A DNA stretch of 58,678 nucleotides from Bacteroidales bacterium (GCA_017506175.1 JAFVNW010000088.1:1-58678), one strand, 5' to 3'. Counted from the first letter of the stretch, positions 43,701 to 52,472 are shown. Numbers and translations are program-made. The notes: generated from the sequence alone by a model not told the origin.

Positions 43701-44463
43701 ATACGTGGCCATCCACTGCGTTTCCAACGACCAATACATATTCTGCGTGGACGACATCTCCATCTCCGGGGAGGCATACGACGGCCGCCTGTACAACATC
43801 TATCGTAACGGTGAACTGATTGCTTCCGGCATAACGGGAGGAACCTATACCGATGACAATTTGGAAGACGGCAGCTACTGCTACACCATCACCACCAGCT
43901 GCATCAACGACTTGGAATCCGCACCTTCCAACAGCAGCTGCATCACCATCGGCTCACCCATCGTACAGGGCTGCGACTCACCCACCAATCTGTCCGCCAC
44001 TACGGTCTCATCCCAAATCATTCTCACCTGGAATGCCGTTCCTTCCGCTATATCTTACAGAATCTATCGTGACAACCAAGCCATCAATACCACACCTGAG
44101 AACTATTTCGTTGACAATTCCGCTGAATCGGGACGCATGTACGCTTACACCGTTCAGAGCATCTGCGTGGGCGAGGAATCCGCACAGTCCATCCCGGCTT
44201 ACGGCTCCGTAGGCATCAGCCAATATGCTGCCAGCGACGTGAAAGTATATCCGAATCCGACCAACGGCAAAATTTTCATCGAAGGACGGAACATCCAGAA
44301 AATCGAAGTGATTGACATGTCCGGCCGCGTTGTTCGCGCCACGGAAAACAATTCCGTCACCGACCGCATTGAAATGGATTTGTCGGGCTTCGCATCCGGA
44401 ATGTACCTGTTCAGAATTGTGGAAAACGACAATGTGATGATGCTGAAGGTGAGCAAGAATTAG
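40783..44463 (+). CDS. gingipain-type C25 cysteine protease with T9SS sorting domain
   Basis: 1226 residues. Signal peptide SIIFAVLIMACFVGFS, cut before QET; an N-terminal propeptide of ~230 residues; then the C25 catalytic domain (about 235-585). The catalytic His is H437 (AYCGHGDVTEF) and the catalytic Cys C470 (SVACVNGAFHNSSD), 33 residues apart as in RgpB. After it come an Ig-like strand region (590-790), a jelly-roll/MAM-like domain with SPGTVGWSYIDGDG and DDWIVSPELNF (about 820-1005), two fibronectin-III-like modules, and a type A T9SS C-terminal domain (VKVYPNPTNGKIFIEG, GMYLFRIVENDN). It is therefore secreted and anchored on the cell surface. A virulence role is not implied; gingipain-like proteases occur in many Bacteroidota. 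Confidence 0.93.
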   Translation: MKKSIIFAVLIMACFVGFSQETSSVNSGRAYETRYSQPQPGVHQLTFEFHDYSISEVTHDGVTYSKIDFASSTTTQQKGWAELPYVSAAIQLPANKNVDMEVEIHSAPLLIALSNPMLPSRGVIYRNQDPNAIPYEIAPESINEDAYPADIATMEEPYIVRDVRGTSVRVFPFRYISEGQMLIYYSNITVILRENNQPATNPLLRENLTPVREAVGMYQSMFLNYEPSRTALATGEIGDMLVLTPATYESAVEPYIQWKKEMGYNVTKQVVSSGANVVNTIQTAYNNNPNLMYVQLVGDWADIKSNTISSDGVNCPIDPAMGCVSGNDNYPDIAIGRFSCTNATHVTTQVNKAINYEKNPNMDAGWRETFIGIGSAEGSGSGDDGEIDYTHIQRIYSERLANFTYQTHQQNYGNSASASTLAGHVNQGASTIAYCGHGDVTEFVTTGYNNNNVNAATNGDKLPFIVSVACVNGAFHNSSDCFAEAWLRKQNGGAVVTLMSTINQPWTPPQRGQDYFYDILIGGFDYSQYSGQDGLSTNEQRTHWGAIVVNAFNLALQESSTSSDLETFKTWTTFGDASLQLRTKRPDAITVSNEAMMVGIPFTTIVTQNGEPVADALVCISQNDVYYHAYTDANGSVTIPHDFNVGEVLLVVTAFNTTTIYQNINCMAGNVPYLTFVSRTPDMVVHGTPQYLSMTMSNVGSVATTTNTTVTISCDNPELTINDGTDYLAPMAANGGTATISNGFMVTPSNNIVTGDVFTINYTATCGSDTWTGSFTLTGIGSDCDAPTGLTTQAEGNSVTLTWDDNSTLENITITDDVESHTYGTINSPGTVGWSYIDGDGANTGSFQSLTFTNEGSPMAYIVFDDTQISGSAIVSAHSGEKYFACPYARGSGYYSAGVNDDWIVSPELNFTSEATFSFYARSYSSSYANEQFYVAYSMTGNAASDFSNINPNPVTTTTNWTEYTYTIPANAKYVAIHCVSNDQYIFCVDDISISGEAYDGRLYNIYRNGELIASGITGGTYTDDNLEDGSYCYTITTSCINDLESAPSNSSCITIGSPIVQGCDSPTNLSATTVSSQIILTWNAVPSAISYRIYRDNQAINTTPENYFVDNSAESGRMYAYTVQSICVGEESAQSIPAYGSVGISQYAASDVKVYPNPTNGKIFIEGRNIQKIEVIDMSGRVVRATENNSVTDRIEMDLSGFASGMYLFRIVENDNVMMLKVSKN

Positions 44464-44620
44464 TGAACTGCAAACGATGAACAGCACAGGTCATTCCCTG
44501 TTCACAGAAAACGCAAAAGCGCATTTAATATTTGCGAAAAAAAGTGTAATTTAGCAAAGTTTTTAAGCAGAATATAAATTATTGATAATCAACTTATTAT
44601 AAAACTAAAATTAAAAAATT

Positions 44621-44842
44621 ATGGCATTTCAAGGAACTTTGGTAATTGATACCGAAAAATGTAAGGGATGCGGGGTCTGCATTCAAGGCTGCCCCAACAA
44701 AGTCATCGCTTTATCAAAAAAGGTAAACCACAAAGGTTACAACTATTTGGAAATGGTAAATGAGAGTGCGTGCATCGGCTGTGCCAACTGCGCAGTGGTT
44801 TGCCCGGATGGCGTAATCGAAGTTTATCGCGCAAAAATCTAA
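44621..44842 (+). CDS. korD: 2-oxoacid:ferredoxin oxidoreductase, ferredoxin (delta) subunit
   Basis: 73 residues with two complete 4Fe-4S motifs: CKGCGVCIQGCPNK and CIGCANCAVVCPDG. It opens a four-gene set in the order delta, alpha, beta, gamma. The enzyme oxidises a 2-oxoacid with CoA and reduces ferredoxin. The set could be the 2-oxoglutarate (KOR) or branched-chain (VOR) enzyme; sequence by eye does not separate them. No convincing promoter is seen nearer than TAATTTAG at 44547, which is weak. Confidence 0.9.
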   Translation: MAFQGTLVIDTEKCKGCGVCIQGCPNKVIALSKKVNHKGYNYLEMVNESACIGCANCAVVCPDGVIEVYRAKI

Positions 44843-44937
44843 TTTCAGTGAACAGGAATCAGCGATCTGAGACCAGATTGCCGAAGCGTTCATCCATTCA
44901 TTTTAATACAATAAACTATTAAACAAATAACTAAATT

Positions 44938-46017
44938 ATGGCAAAAGAACTTAAATTAATGAAGGGTAACGAGGCCATTGCTGAGAGCGCCATTCGCCAC
45001 GGTGTGGACGGCTATTTCGGCTACCCTATTACCCCCCAGTCGGAAGTTCTGGAGCACCTTGCTCTTGAAAACCCGATTAAGACGACCGGTATGGTTGTAT
45101 TGCAAGCCGAAAGCGAAACTGCTTCCATCAACATGGTTTATGCAGGTGCCTCTTGCGGCAAGAAAGTCATGACTTCTTCTTCATCCCCTGGTATCAGTTT
45201 GATGCAGGAAGGTCTTTCCTACATGGCCGGCGCCGAGCTGCCCGCAGTTGTTGTGAACGTTGTTCGTGGAGGCCCAGGCCTTGGCACCATCCAACCTTCC
45301 CAAGCCGACTACTTCCAGAGCACGAAGGGCGGCGGTCATGGCGACTATCGTCTGATCACCCTCGCACCGGCTTCTGTACAGGAAATGTATGATTTCGTAG
45401 GTCTCGCCTTCGAATTGGCATTCAAATACAGAAACCCCGCCCTCATCCTCTCCGACGGTATGATTGGCCAGGTAATGGAAAAGGTCGTTATTGACGATTA
45501 CCAGCCCCGCTGGACCGACGAATACATCGCTGAACATTTCCCGTGGGCAACCGTTGGCAAACCGGCCACCAGAAAGCACAACTTCATCACTTCATTGGAA
45601 CTGGATTCCGCCGTTCAAGAGCAGAACAACATCCGCATCCAGAAGAAGTACAAAGAGTGCGAGGAGAAAGAAGTTCGCTACGAGATGATCAACTGCGAAG
45701 ACGCTGACTATCTGTTCGTTGCTTACGGTTCTTCCGCTCGTATCTGCCAGAAATCCATCGAATTGGCACGTGCCGAAGGCATCAAGGTCGGTTTGTTCCG
45801 CCCGATCACCTTGTGGCCATTCCCGAGCAAGCAACTCAAGGAAGCTGCCAAAAACGTGAAAGGCATCTTAAGCGTTGAAATGAACGCCGGACAGATGATC
45901 GAAGATGTGAAGTTGGCTACCGAATGCCGCGTGAAAACCGAACATTACGGCCGCAACGGCGGTATGATTCCGGATCCGAACGAAATCTTAGAAGCCTTAA
46001 AAAAACAAATTATGTAA
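44938..46017 (+). CDS. korA: 2-oxoacid:ferredoxin oxidoreductase alpha subunit (KorA/VorB-like)
   Basis: 359 residues. The pyrimidine-binding core is seen in HGVDGYFGYPITPQSEVLEH and the conserved VLQAESETASINMVYAGASC and TSSSSPGISLMQEGLSYMAG. Length and motifs fit alpha subunits of four-subunit KOR or VOR. It pairs with the beta subunit 47 bp downstream to form the active site around TPP. Confidence 0.92.
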   Translation: MAKELKLMKGNEAIAESAIRHGVDGYFGYPITPQSEVLEHLALENPIKTTGMVVLQAESETASINMVYAGASCGKKVMTSSSSPGISLMQEGLSYMAGAELPAVVVNVVRGGPGLGTIQPSQADYFQSTKGGGHGDYRLITLAPASVQEMYDFVGLAFELAFKYRNPALILSDGMIGQVMEKVVIDDYQPRWTDEYIAEHFPWATVGKPATRKHNFITSLELDSAVQEQNNIRIQKKYKECEEKEVRYEMINCEDADYLFVAYGSSARICQKSIELARAEGIKVGLFRPITLWPFPSKQLKEAAKNVKGILSVEMNAGQMIEDVKLATECRVKTEHYGRNGGMIPDPNEILEALKKQIM

Positions 46018-46064
46018 TTCAATAACGGCGATTCGCTTGAATCCGTTATCAAAAAAGAAAAATT

Positions 46065-46832
46065 ATGACAAGAGAAGAAATAATAAAACCCGAAAATTTA
46101 GTGTACAGACGTACGCCGGTCCTCACCGACAATGTTATGCACTATTGTCCCGGTTGCGGACATGGGACGATTCATCGTATTATTGCCGAAGTCATTGAAG
46201 AAATGGGAATTCAGGACAAAGTCATCGGTATCTCTCCGGTAGGCTGCTCCGTTTTCGCATACAACTATTTCGACGTTGACTTCATTGAAGCGGCTCACGG
46301 CCGTGCTCCGGCGTGCGCCACCGCAGTAAAACGTCTGAACCCCGACAAATTCGTTTTCACTTACCAAGGGGATGGCGACTTGGCTGCCATCGGTACTGCC
46401 GAAACCATCCACGCTTGCAACCGCGGTGAGAACATCACGATGATTTTCGTCAACAATGCCATCTACGGTATGACTGGCGGCCAAATGGCTCCCACCACCC
46501 TGCTCGGCATGAAGACCGTTACCACTCCCTACGGCAGAACCGTGGAAGCCAACGGTTATCCGTTGAGAATCACCGACATCATCGCTTCATTGCCCGGTGC
46601 TTACTACGTAACCCGCCAAGCCGTTTTCACTCCGGCCCACGTTCGCAAATGCAAGAAGGCTATCCGTCAAGCTTTTGAAAACCAAAAGCTCAAGAAAGGT
46701 GTTTCCTTCGTAGAAGTTGTTTCCAACTGCAACTCCAACTGGAAAATGCCCGCCGTCAAAGCTAACGAATGGCTGGAAGAAAACATGCTTCCTTTCTACC
46801 CGCTCGGCGACCTCAAAGTTCCCGAAAAATAG
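46065..46832 (+). CDS. korB: 2-oxoacid:ferredoxin oxidoreductase beta subunit, TPP binding
   Basis: 255 residues. CPGCGHGTIHRIIAEVIEEM opens the subunit; the TPP motif is GDGDLAAIGTAETIHACNRG ending at NN (FVNNAIYGMTGGQMAPT). Cys residues at the N-terminus may hold an additional cluster as in known beta subunits. TPP dependence is a link with the TPP riboswitch-controlled receptor in this window, but the two are not adjacent. Confidence 0.93.
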   Translation: MTREEIIKPENLVYRRTPVLTDNVMHYCPGCGHGTIHRIIAEVIEEMGIQDKVIGISPVGCSVFAYNYFDVDFIEAAHGRAPACATAVKRLNPDKFVFTYQGDGDLAAIGTAETIHACNRGENITMIFVNNAIYGMTGGQMAPTTLLGMKTVTTPYGRTVEANGYPLRITDIIASLPGAYYVTRQAVFTPAHVRKCKKAIRQAFENQKLKKGVSFVEVVSNCNSNWKMPAVKANEWLEENMLPFYPLGDLKVPEK

Positions 46833-46893
46833 TTTAACGCTACAAACCAACGATTAAACAATTCAACAAATAAAACAATTAAACTTAAATATC

Positions 46894-47445
46894 ATGACAG
46901 AAGAAATCATCATAGCAGGGTTTGGCGGACAAGGCGTTCTCTCCATGGGCAAGATCCTCGCTTACTCCGGTGCCATGCAGGACAAGGAAGTGAGCTGGCT
47001 GCCCTCCTACGGTCCGGAGATGAGAGGCGGTACCTCCAACGTTACCGTCATCATCAGCGACGAACGCATCAGCTCCCCCCGTATCAACCAATTTGACACG
47101 GCCATCATTCTGAACCAACAATCACTGGACAAATTCGAAAAGACCGTAAAACCTGGCGGCCTTTTGGTTTATGATCCGAACGGCATCACCGAGCCGCCCA
47201 CAAGAAAAGACATCAACATCTACTCAATCGCCGCTACCGAAGAGGCTGCCAAAATTGGTAACACAAAGCTTTTCAACATGATCGTCCTTGGCGGTTTCCT
47301 GAAAATCAAACCCATCGTGAACTCCGAATTCATCCAAAAAGGTTTGGAAAAATCTCTTCCTCCGAGACACCACAACCTGATTCCCGCAAACCTCGAAGCC
47401 ATTGAAACCGGTAAGAAAATCCTTAACCCCATCAATGTGCTCTAA
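46894..47445 (+). CDS. korC: 2-oxoacid:ferredoxin oxidoreductase gamma subunit
   Basis: 183 residues. It begins with the CoA-binding pattern IIIAGFGGQGVLSMGKILAY and contains WLPSYGPEMRGGTSNVTVII, both diagnostic of the gamma domain of pyruvate/2-oxoacid oxidoreductases. It closes the operon and is followed by a terminator. Confidence 0.94.
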   Translation: MTEEIIIAGFGGQGVLSMGKILAYSGAMQDKEVSWLPSYGPEMRGGTSNVTVIISDERISSPRINQFDTAIILNQQSLDKFEKTVKPGGLLVYDPNGITEPPTRKDINIYSIAATEEAAKIGNTKLFNMIVLGGFLKIKPIVNSEFIQKGLEKSLPPRHHNLIPANLEAIETGKKILNPINVL

Positions 47446-47464
47446 GGAAACGTTTTGTTAAAGT

Positions 47465-47499
47465 AAAAAAAGTGCGTCAGAAGTTGGCGCACTTTTTTT
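47465..47499 (+). terminator. intrinsic terminator of the kor operon
   Basis: Stem GTGCGTCA / TGGCGCAC with one G-T pair, framed by A6 and T7 runs. Confidence 0.9.
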
Positions 47500-47648
47500 G
47501 TTTCTGATTTGAAGACCATAATAATCGTGTCAACAGCACGAAATTCTATTATCCCCGTACCAAACGCAGTGCTGTGCGGGGTAAGAGAAGTGCCCTTGCA
47601 TCAGTAGTATTACAACAATATGAGTGAAAGAGAAAAGTCTTACCTGTT

Positions 47649-48668
47649 TCATCGCAAAGTGTACACTTTCTGTCCGTCTTTCTCCTTTCTGCAATCCACA
47701 ACGCCCTCATTCTTTAGCAGTTGCAGAATCCGTTGCGTGTTACGTTCCGACAGGTGTATTTGTTGGCTAATCTCCTGCGAATTGCAGCCGGGGTGTTGGG
47801 CGATATATTCGCAGATGAGGGTACGCTTTTCTTCCATATAGTGAGTGACAGCTGAAGAAGGGGTGTCCGCTGCTTGGTATTTTTGCGCATTCCATTGCTT
47901 CAACTCTGCGTATATTTCCTCAGATTTTGCGGGCATGATGGGAATTCTCTCCAGAATTTTGTTGATTCGAAGAGTGACGCTACACGAATCATAGCTCACA
48001 ATATGAGAGTAGGCCACAACGGTATTGCGATTGATGCGGATGAATAGATCTGTAGGCAAATCCGCCGCTATACTGGCCAGAGAGTTGTAGGTGGTGATGG
48101 GTGCGCCGTGTGTGCGGAAGATGGTGGTTTTCCTTTCTTCGTATTTCAGGCATACAATATAATTGATATCCTGTGCAAGGGTAGTTCGGTCGGGAAGATT
48201 GATGAGAAGGTGCTGGGTGGTCTGCAGGGTGATTTTCTGGTTCTGCTGCAGCTGTATCGCCTGCATCTCACACAGCTTGACCACATCTGCGAACAGGATG
48301 AAGCAGGAATTCCGCACAGAGAGGAAGATAAATATCCCATACAATGCTTGTTTGTATGTTTGTATGTCTAAGGTGTGAAGGAAGCAACGTTCCATACTAC
48401 TCTCCACTACCCACATTTCTATAGCACTGCTCAATAAAATAAGCAGAAAGGTAAGTAAAAAGAAAAGAAAGACGCGCTGACGCATCAAAAATTTCGGTAC
48501 AAATATAAAATATGATAGATAAAAAGAGCACATAAGGATGAATAGAGCCACACTCTCCCGCAAAACGGAAGAGTAGGGTCTGATATAAGCGTTTCTCAAA
48601 AATAAAAAAGAAGCGATAGTCCAAAAAACAAGGTGTACAATGAAAAAAATCAGCTTGTGGTTTTTCAT
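47649..48668 (-). CDS. membrane LytTR regulator with C-terminal winged helix
   Basis: 339 residues from the ATG at 48668 (MKNHKLIFFIVHLVFW); eight more residues from 48692 are possible. Four predicted membrane helices (about 5-22, 34-52, 62-80 and 102-120) are followed by a coiled linker (QLQQNQKITLQTTQH) and a LytTR DNA-binding domain (about 150-245; IRINRNTVVAYSHIVSYDSC). The C-terminus is a winged helix (CNSQEISQQIHLSERNTQRI, about 290-335). The three parts in one protein are unusual: LytTR regulators seldom carry a second DNA-binding fold. No partner histidine kinase is next to it. Confidence 0.85.
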   Translation of the reverse strand: MKNHKLIFFIVHLVFWTIASFLFLRNAYIRPYSSVLRESVALFILMCSFYLSYFIFVPKFLMRQRVFLFFLLTFLLILLSSAIEMWVVESSMERCFLHTLDIQTYKQALYGIFIFLSVRNSCFILFADVVKLCEMQAIQLQQNQKITLQTTQHLLINLPDRTTLAQDINYIVCLKYEERKTTIFRTHGAPITTYNSLASIAADLPTDLFIRINRNTVVAYSHIVSYDSCSVTLRINKILERIPIMPAKSEEIYAELKQWNAQKYQAADTPSSAVTHYMEEKRTLICEYIAQHPGCNSQEISQQIHLSERNTQRILQLLKNEGVVDCRKEKDGQKVYTLR

Positions 48669-48919
48669 AATAGTAGTTTTTTCATCGGGCAAATTTACGA
48701 GATTTTGGCAAAAATATAAATAAATGGTGGGGGCAACTTACGGAATTCAGGCCCATTTTGGACCGTTTGCAACAAATCCGTGCAAAAACTTCAGTGAAAA
48801 CAAGTATTTTTTTCTTTGACAATCGTTTAATTCCCAATGATTTATATTTTCCCTGCCGCCAATTTCGTGCAAAAACGTGGCAATTTTGAAATTTTTGAAA
48901 TTTGCGGGTAAAAATCCCT

Positions 48920-48927
48920 TAACTTTG
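48920..48927 (+). promoter_or_regulatory. Bacteroidota -7 promoter box
   Basis: TAACTTTG followed by CGG, 29 nt before the start at 48957. Confidence 0.66.
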
Positions 48928-48956
48928 CGGAGAACATCATATAAAAACATAGCTTT

Positions 48957-49228
48957 ATGAGAAAACTTTATTTAGCAATGGCCATGATGATGGCAGTTTT
49001 GGGACTTTTTTCATGCGAAAAATCGCAAACCGTCACCTCTAATTTTGAGGATGAAATGAACCCTGCTTCAACATGCCGGCGCGTTCGCTGTACACGGGCA
49101 TGGACGACACGGGGCTGCCCCGTTGGCTCAACATTCCGGCGCAGTTTGTGCTGCGCGACAGCACCACCCGCCTGTTCACCTTCACGGGCGTGTTCTTCAG
49201 CCAGCAGCAGGTGTATAAGAATCAGTAG
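48957..49228 (+). pseudogene. lipoprotein gene broken by a frameshift or internal deletion
   Basis: The frame from ATG 48957 gives a good lipoprotein signal (LAMAMMMAVLGLFSC) and a normal start of mature protein (EKSQTVTSNFEDEMN), but then turns into a Cys/Arg/Ser-rich string that looks like a wrong frame. In frame +2 relative to it, bases 49073-49228 encode 52 sensible residues ending in a stop (SLYTGMDDTGLPRWLNIPAQ and FTFTGVFFSQQQVYKNQ). The simplest reading is that a longer gene has lost its middle and its frame. The second part is GC-rich, like the far end of the protein at 55683. Confidence 0.7.
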
Positions 49229-49267
49229 GGAATCACAACAATTCAATAATTTAAATTCAATATGATT

Positions 49268-50296
49268 ATGAAAAGAAACATTTTATTATTAACTCTGTGC
49301 CTATGCGCAACGATGCTGTACGGACAGAGCTATTGGTCGTTGTCGGGCAACAGTGCCAGCAGTAGCAATTTTATCGGCACCACCAATTCGCAGCCCCTGA
49401 CTTTCAAAACGAACAACATTACTCGTATGACCTTGTCGGCATCGCAGGCTTATGTCGGCATCGGAATCAGCTCGCCAAACGGGAATCTACATGTGCATTC
49501 CTCCCAAAGAACGCCGAGTTCATACACCCTCACGGATTTTCAGATGACCAATTTGAACACGGGCACTACCACTTCCGATGGATTTCGCATCCGCCAGCAG
49601 AACCAAGTAGTTTACATCAATCAGCTGGAAAAGGCGAATCTTTATCTGCAGAACAACAGCAAAGGTTTTGTCTTGGACACCAACGGCTACTTCGGCTTCA
49701 ACACCACTTACCCCAAACAGCGTGTCCATGTGGTGGATGGCAACATCTTGATTTCAAGGACTTCCGCCCGTGCCCCGGGTTCCACCAACGGTTCGCTGCT
49801 GTTCGGTGGGGATGTGGTTGACAGCTGTCCCCACGGCGACTGGGGTATTGAGTATGTTAACAGCACGGACGAGGGCTACGGACTGAACTTCTGGCGTCCG
49901 GCCACCCCCTGTCATATCGGGTTTAACTACGCATTGTTCATCGCCAATGATGGCAATGTGGGCATCGGCACCAACACACCGCAGGCGAAACTGACGGTGG
50001 ACGGCAACGTGTGCGCCAAGGAGGTTCGGGTATCCCTGAGCGGCTCTCCCTGCTGGCCCGACTACGTGTTTGCGCAGGACTACGACCTGATGAACCTCGG
50101 CGATTTGAAGCGGTACATACAGTCCAACAGCCACCTGCCGGGTGTGCCAAGTGCCGCCGAGGTGGAGGAGAATGGCGTGGAGCTGGGTGCCACCACCGAG
50201 ATTCTGTTGCAGAAAATCGAGGAGATGACACTCTACATCCTCCAGTTGGAAGAGCGTGTGCAACAACTTGAAAACGGGAAAGGAGGGGGAAGATGA
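49268..50296 (+). CDS. secreted tail-fibre-like protein
   Basis: 342 residues from the ATG at 49268 (an ATG two codons earlier is possible). Signal RNILLLTLCLCATMLYG, cut before QSY. A long Ser/Thr/Asn-rich beta region with repeated VGIGxxxPxxxLxV units (AYVGIGISSPNGNLHVHS, VGIGTNTPQAKLTVDGN) leads to a C-terminal stretch WPDYVFAQDYDLMNLGDLKR, SHLPGVPSAAEVEENGVELG and a final coiled coil (EEMTLYILQLEERVQQLENG), as in fibre-like secreted proteins of Bacteroidota. It probably forms a trimeric surface fibre. Stop overlaps the next gene by four bases. Confidence 0.82.
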   Translation: MKRNILLLTLCLCATMLYGQSYWSLSGNSASSSNFIGTTNSQPLTFKTNNITRMTLSASQAYVGIGISSPNGNLHVHSSQRTPSSYTLTDFQMTNLNTGTTTSDGFRIRQQNQVVYINQLEKANLYLQNNSKGFVLDTNGYFGFNTTYPKQRVHVVDGNILISRTSARAPGSTNGSLLFGGDVVDSCPHGDWGIEYVNSTDEGYGLNFWRPATPCHIGFNYALFIANDGNVGIGTNTPQAKLTVDGNVCAKEVRVSLSGSPCWPDYVFAQDYDLMNLGDLKRYIQSNSHLPGVPSAAEVEENGVELGATTEILLQKIEEMTLYILQLEERVQQLENGKGGGR

Positions 50297-52461
50297 AAAG
50301 ATGGAGTATCCTTTTCATTTTATTTTTTAGCTATCGCATTGTATCTGGGCAGATCAGCCAAGGAGGAACCCCGTATGCTTTGCAATCAAGTATGTCATCA
50401 GAGAGCCCGGCACATGAAAAATGCTTAGATAAACAAATTCGGACAATCATAACGCCACAAGTAGATAAACACATTGTAGATTCTATATTATTACATAATA
50501 AGTTATATGAAGAATGTCAATTTGCTTATGGATTTGATGCAAACATCAATGTAACAGACTATGGAACAAAGGATTCCATTCAAATAGGGACTTTATATAG
50601 ACTATTATTAATATCACCTGGAGCTAAATCAATAAATTTGATATTTAGCAAATACAAGGTGCCTCCGGGGGCAAAACTGTTTATCTATTCAGCTGATGGA
50701 AGACATATTATCGGAGCCTTTACCAGCAATAACAATAAATCATGTGAAATACTACCCACCATTCCGGTTTATGGCGATAGTATAGTTGTTGAATACTTTG
50801 AACCATATTTCCCTGAATTTTATGGGCAGCTTGTTATAGGAACAATAAACCATGATTTTATTGGTATTGTTTCTGAGTCTGGTCTATTTGATGATGATTC
50901 TGGAACTTGTCATGTAGATGTAAATTGCAGTCCTGAAGGCGATAATTGGCAAACAGAAAAAAAAGCTGTTTGTGAAATTATTATTAATGGGAGAATTCAA
51001 TGCTCCGGTGTATTATTAAACAATACTAATATGGATGGAACCCCCTATTTCTTAACAGCAAATCATTGCATTGACAGTCAAGACGAAGCGAATCATAGCA
51101 TTTTTATATTTAATTATGAAAAGAATTCATGCGGCGGTAGCAGCGGGAATACAAATCAATCAATATCCTCAAGCATTCTACGAGCAACAAATACCGATTC
51201 TGATTTTTCTTTATTAGAGTTTTCACATAAACCACTTTCTTCATGGAATCCTTATTATGCAGGATGGGATAGACAAGACATTCAGGGTCCAGGTGGCGTA
51301 TGCATTCATCATCCTGCTGGTGATGTAAAAAAAATATCTACTTATACAATGTCCCCAACCTCTTCTAATTGCATCGTTGGGAAACCACAAAATAATTTTT
51401 ATTTGATTTCACAATGGATTTCTACTTTAAACGGCCATGGTGTAACCGAGGGAGGGAGTTCTGGTTCCCCATTATTTAACAATAATCATAATGTCATTGG
51501 TCAACTTTATGGGGGATGTCCAAACCATAATGACAATTGCGACAACCCTTCAAATGATTATTCTAATTATGGTAAAATATATTCATCTTGGGATTACAAT
51601 GGAACAGCAAGCATTCAACTAAAGAATTGGTTAGACCCGAATAATTGTGGCTGTACCTCAATGAATGGTGCAAGCGTGTGTCCTCAAGAAGTAGTAGAAA
51701 ACCTCAATTTAAGCCATACTGTCAATGCTGGAGTCGTAGAAATCCATCAAGCCAGAAAAAACATCATTTCAAATTGTAATATAAAATACGGATCCTCAGT
51801 TCATTACATAGCAGGAGAAAGTGTTTTATTGACACCAGGCACACATATTGAGCACGGTAGTGATTTTTTAGCAGAAATTCAATCTTATAACTGTGTGCCT
51901 GGATGTCATCCCATCAGTTTCCAAATCATTAATACTTCGTTTCAAAATGGGGGTGATTTATGTTTTTATCAAACAAATGCCCAATCATATTATTTGAGAC
52001 TAGTAAATATGTATGGGCAAACAGTCTTTCAGTCATCCGGAAATACGAATGGTTATCAAAACTGTGTACAAATGCCCATAAATTTAGCAGCGGGCATTTT
52101 TGTGGCAACAATAATATTGTATAACGAATGTAATGAGTATTCCGAATCATTTTCAGTGACAAACATAAGCTCAAAATCTATTATGGCCGAAATAGATCAA
52201 GAAGATAAAATAAAATGTGATTTTGATTTTCAAGTCTGCCCAAATCCAAGTGATGGCTCCTTCATAATAGATATCAATAAAAATCAAGACGATGTATTCA
52301 CATTAGATATCTATACCTCTATAGGGACAACGGTTTTGCATATAGAATATCTGTCAGAATCACATATTGAAATAAATAATAATGCACTTCCTTCTGGAGT
52401 TTATTTTATTAGATTAATGAATCGCTATTGTTTGTCAACAAAAAAAATCATTGTACACTAG
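50293..52461 (+). CDS. T9SS-exported trypsin/lysyl-endopeptidase-like serine protease
   Basis: 722 residues. Signal WSILFILFFSYRIVSG, cut before QIS. Catalytic triad of family S1: His258 (YFLTANHCID), Asp304 (DSDFSLLEF) and Ser390 (GGSSGSPLF), as in lysyl endopeptidases of gliding bacteria. The final ~80 residues form a T9SS type A sorting domain (FQVCPNPSDGSFIIDI, GVYFIRLMNR). Between them lies a Ser/Asn-rich region (about 450-640). The gene is clearly more A+T-rich than its upstream neighbours, suggesting transfer. It overlaps the fibre gene by four bases. Confidence 0.88.
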   Translation: MKRWSILFILFFSYRIVSGQISQGGTPYALQSSMSSESPAHEKCLDKQIRTIITPQVDKHIVDSILLHNKLYEECQFAYGFDANINVTDYGTKDSIQIGTLYRLLLISPGAKSINLIFSKYKVPPGAKLFIYSADGRHIIGAFTSNNNKSCEILPTIPVYGDSIVVEYFEPYFPEFYGQLVIGTINHDFIGIVSESGLFDDDSGTCHVDVNCSPEGDNWQTEKKAVCEIIINGRIQCSGVLLNNTNMDGTPYFLTANHCIDSQDEANHSIFIFNYEKNSCGGSSGNTNQSISSSILRATNTDSDFSLLEFSHKPLSSWNPYYAGWDRQDIQGPGGVCIHHPAGDVKKISTYTMSPTSSNCIVGKPQNNFYLISQWISTLNGHGVTEGGSSGSPLFNNNHNVIGQLYGGCPNHNDNCDNPSNDYSNYGKIYSSWDYNGTASIQLKNWLDPNNCGCTSMNGASVCPQEVVENLNLSHTVNAGVVEIHQARKNIISNCNIKYGSSVHYIAGESVLLTPGTHIEHGSDFLAEIQSYNCVPGCHPISFQIINTSFQNGGDLCFYQTNAQSYYLRLVNMYGQTVFQSSGNTNGYQNCVQMPINLAAGIFVATIILYNECNEYSESFSVTNISSKSIMAEIDQEDKIKCDFDFQVCPNPSDGSFIIDINKNQDDVFTLDIYTSIGTTVLHIEYLSESHIEINNNALPSGVYFIRLMNRYCLSTKKIIVH

Positions 52462-52472
52462 ATATGGATAAT

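Noticed and set aside
44478-44504. Inverted repeat TGAACAG / CTGTTCA after the C25 gene as a terminator
   Set aside because: Only 7 bp and not followed by a T-run.
47553-47581. Hairpin CCCCGTAC / GTGCGGGG after the kor terminator
   Set aside because: Short stem with a wobble pair, no T-run, no second copy; no function can be argued.
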